Part shown: positions 62,635 to 64,000 of the stretch, in pieces
Numbering within the stretch: the first letter of the stretch is position 1
Layout: the number at the start of each line of letters is the position of its first letter
Assembly: GCA_028705775.1 (NCBI GenBank)
Contig: JAQWCW010000002.1
Span: forward strand, 1-64,000
Length of the DNA stretch: 64,000 nucleotides
Direction: 5' to 3'
Source: Eubacteriales bacterium
GTDB taxonomy: Bacteria > Bacillota > Clostridia > Christensenellales > Aristaeellaceae
Translations under genes and position numbers: made by a program
Notes under the pieces: generated by a model
What the model was told of the DNA's origin: nothing
The model's database searches: none
What the model saw: the letters and a program-made list of their open reading frames with translations, nothing else

Positions 62635-62846
62635 AAAGATTTTTGGAGTACTCGCTTTATCATCAGCGGATGGTTCGGGCGGTGTTCATGCAGGGCGGCG
62701 TCATCACGGAAAGAAACATCCGCGTAACAGCGCTTGAGGAAAACCGCGTTGTCTTTACCGTTTCCGGCAAAAAAACGCCAATCGAGCTTCCCGTTGACGA
62801 TATTCTTTCGGTCAGCTACGCGCGGGGCGACAGCGGAGAGGGCTGA
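62631..62846 (+). CDS. Small conserved-looking protein of unknown function
   Basis: A 71-aa protein that I do not recognise. The second half is a compact beta pattern (RVTALEENRVVFTVSGKK, then LPVDDILSVSYARGD) reminiscent of Sm-like or WYL-type small folds. The TTG start overlaps the previous stop (TTGA), after AGGACGAAGG, so it is translationally coupled to the GT-C-like gene. Confidence 0.65.
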   Translation: MKRFLEYSLYHQRMVRAVFMQGGVITERNIRVTALEENRVVFTVSGKKTPIELPVDDILSVSYARGDSGEG

Positions 62847-62874
62847 CGGGCAGCTTTGGACTGTAACGCCGCAG

Positions 62875-62903
62875 TTGCCCAAAATTTCACGATGTGATAT
62901 AAT
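62875..62903 (+). promoter_or_regulatory. Promoter of the two-helix membrane protein gene
   Basis: TTGCCC (62875-62880), 17-bp spacer, TATAAT (62898-62903) with extended TGA. Confidence 0.82.
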
Positions 62904-62937
62904 CAGCTATCATAATACTTGTATGGAGGCGAAAGCC

Positions 62938-63411
62938 ATGTATACTCAGGAGGACATCCAAGCGAATTCCCGCGCGCAAGCCAGAATGATTCGCTTTGCG
63001 CTCGTTCCCGCAGTGCTTCTGTTGGCGGGAGTCGTCGTTTCCGTGGTCTTTCGCGTCGAGTGGCTTTCGGATTTGCTCACGATTCTGATGCTTTCCGAGC
63101 TGTTCTTTCTGTATGAAATGAAGATTAAGCCGATTGTTTCCTACGGGCGGATGCTTTCCGGCTGCGTTGACGGAAAAAAGCATGAGTACACCGGCGAACT
63201 CAAGAATATCGGGACGGAGCTTTGCACGGTCGAAGGCGTTTCCTATCATCCCGTTACCCTCTGCGTCGGAAAGCTTCGCAATGAGGATGACGACAGGCTG
63301 CTGTACTTTGACGCTGAAAAACAGCCGCCGACGGAGCTCATCGGCAGCAATGTGACCTTCACCGTTCACGATAAAACGATTGTGGATTGGAAGGCGCAAG
63401 CCCTTGCCTAA
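62938..63411 (+). CDS. Two-helix membrane protein of unknown function
   Basis: A 157-aa protein with two close membrane segments (about 23-41 and 48-62) and a cytoplasmic beta-rich domain of about 90 residues (GKLRNEDDDRLLYF, then GSNVTFTVHDKTIVDW). I do not recognise the family. The ATG at 62938, after GGAGGCG, is preferred over a longer frame lacking a ribosome-binding site. It overlaps the Usp-like gene by 8 bases, so they are co-translated. Confidence 0.7.
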   Translation: MYTQEDIQANSRAQARMIRFALVPAVLLLAGVVVSVVFRVEWLSDLLTILMLSELFFLYEMKIKPIVSYGRMLSGCVDGKKHEYTGELKNIGTELCTVEGVSYHPVTLCVGKLRNEDDDRLLYFDAEKQPPTELIGSNVTFTVHDKTIVDWKAQALA

Positions 63412-63799
63412 GGAGAGCATACTTGTTTGCGTTACGGGGCAGCGCAACTGCCGCAGGCTTATACTTGCGGGTCAGAATGTGGCGCGCCAGCGCGGAGCTG
63501 AGCTGCTCGTGCTGCACGCCCTTGGCGAAAACGCTCCGCTTATGGGCAATCCGGACGAGCGCGAGGCGCTCAATTATCTTTACGAATGCAGCGCGATAGC
63601 GGGCGCGGAGATGATGGTAAGGCGCTCCGGCGACCCTGTGCAGACAATCGCCGACTGCGCGCGGGAGAATTCCGCGATAGCATTGGTTCTCGGAACGCCC
63701 GGCGTTCGCGGCGGAAGCGAGAAAACGATTGCGAGCCGCCTTGCCGAAATGCTTCCCGCCTGCCACATACTTGAAATCGGTGACCAGCAGGATTTTTAA
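63404..63799 (+). CDS. Universal stress protein (KdpD-like Usp domain)
   Basis: A 131-aa protein with a Usp/KdpD-type alpha-beta fold. It starts SILVCVTGQRNCRRLI, with a long helix and a VLHALGENA strand, as in the Usp domain of KdpD. The TTG at 63404, after GGAAGG, is chosen because the longer frame would overlap the previous gene by more than 20 bp. The G-x2-G-x9-G(S) nucleotide loop is only partly present (LGTPGVRGGSEK), so ATP binding is uncertain. Confidence 0.72.
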   Translation: MPKESILVCVTGQRNCRRLILAGQNVARQRGAELLVLHALGENAPLMGNPDEREALNYLYECSAIAGAEMMVRRSGDPVQTIADCARENSAIALVLGTPGVRGGSEKTIASRLAEMLPACHILEIGDQQDF

Positions 63800-63841
63800 G
63801 CTTTAATCTGCAATGTTATTCTTGAGGGAGAGTGAGTAAAC

Positions 63842-64000
63842 ATGAAAAGGATTTCCGCCCTGTTGCTCGTGCTTGTTCTGCTTGTGGGGCTTTCCGCTCC
63901 GGCTTACGCAGCGGAAACGGTTGTAACGATTCCGGCTGTCGGCGGCACTGTCGAAATGCCGGACGGCTTCTTCCTGATAACCGCGAATAATCTCAAAAAT
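63842..64000 (+). CDS. Exported protein, truncated by the window end
   Basis: The first 53 residues of a secreted protein. The signal peptide is clear (MKRISALLLVLVLLVGLSAP, cleavage near AYA-AE, residue 23). The visible mature part (TVVTIPAVGGTVEMPDGF) is too short to assign. A GGGAGAG site precedes the ATG, 42 bp after the Usp-like gene. Confidence 0.78.
   Translation, partial: MKRISALLLVLVLLVGLSAPAYAAETVVTIPAVGGTVEMPDGFFLITANNLKN

Noticed and set aside
1..64000. CRISPR arrays, insertion sequences, prophage genes or rRNA
   Set aside because: No direct-repeat array, transposase, integrase, phage structural gene or rRNA-like stretch was seen.

Overview
This 64 kb window reads as a chromosomal segment of a Gram-positive, probably endospore-forming member of the Clostridia. 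The evidence is a cotJA-cotJB-cotJC spore-coat operon, a Spo0E-like phosphatase, DUF4317, YybS/DUF2232, a DacF-type carboxypeptidase, a RibU ECF component under an FMN riboswitch, and strong AAGGAGG-type ribosome-binding sites with frequent GTG and TTG starts. Coding DNA is rich in GCG/CGC codons and promoters are AT-rich with sigma-A boxes. Placement in an uncultured order such as Christensenellales is only a guess from the gene set. I see no prophage, insertion sequence, CRISPR array or rRNA; one tRNA (Leu-TAA) is present.

Layout. 1-1365: spore-coat operon, preceded by a perfect 24-bp palindrome at the window edge. 1446-5401: a YtcJ-like amidohydrolase and a lipoprotein with six peptidoglycan-binding repeats behind a ~200-nt leader. 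5402-5872: no confident gene. 5873-13389 (minus): purine operon purE-F-M-N-[GNAT]-H-D. 13444-15575: MATE exporter and an AT-rich, probably acquired GNAT gene. 15613-20531 (minus): yybS-rplI-dnaB-transglutaminase and a DUF4097 protein. 20611-24255 (minus): prfC-typA. 24318-25498: cell-wall amidase. 25528-28958 (minus): tRNA-Leu, metF, metH. 29128-33590: second YtcJ-like enzyme, secreted unknown, CHAP hydrolase, Spo0E-like protein, MutT. 33646-37272 (minus): DUF4317, DacF without a standard start codon, acyl-ACP thioesterase. 37308-43336: a 1207-aa SdrD-type B-repeat surface protein, DUF3048 protein, secreted metallo-beta-lactamase-fold protein. 43401-50309: epimerase, a receiver-like protein paired with a YdjI/SPFH zinc-ribbon protein, tilS, hpt, and a solute-binding protein. 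50342-53374: galactokinase, MATE exporter with an attenuator-like leader, FMN riboswitch. 53392-56531: ribU-tsaE-tsaB-rimI and an SH3 protein. 56524-60617: a PfkB kinase divergent from three tandem M42 aminopeptidases, the third frameshifted. 60634-64000: GT-C-like membrane protein, two small unknowns, a Usp-like protein and a truncated secreted protein.

The genes are mostly housekeeping (purines, translation, C1/methionine metabolism, tRNA modification) with a large share of secreted envelope proteins. The points most worth a second look are the receiver-like/SPFH zinc-ribbon pair under its own structured leader, the frameshifted third M42 gene, the dacF gene that appears to start at ACG, the attenuator in front of the second MATE gene, the orphan secreted solute-binding protein joined to galactokinase, and the tRNA-Leu upstream of metF-metH.
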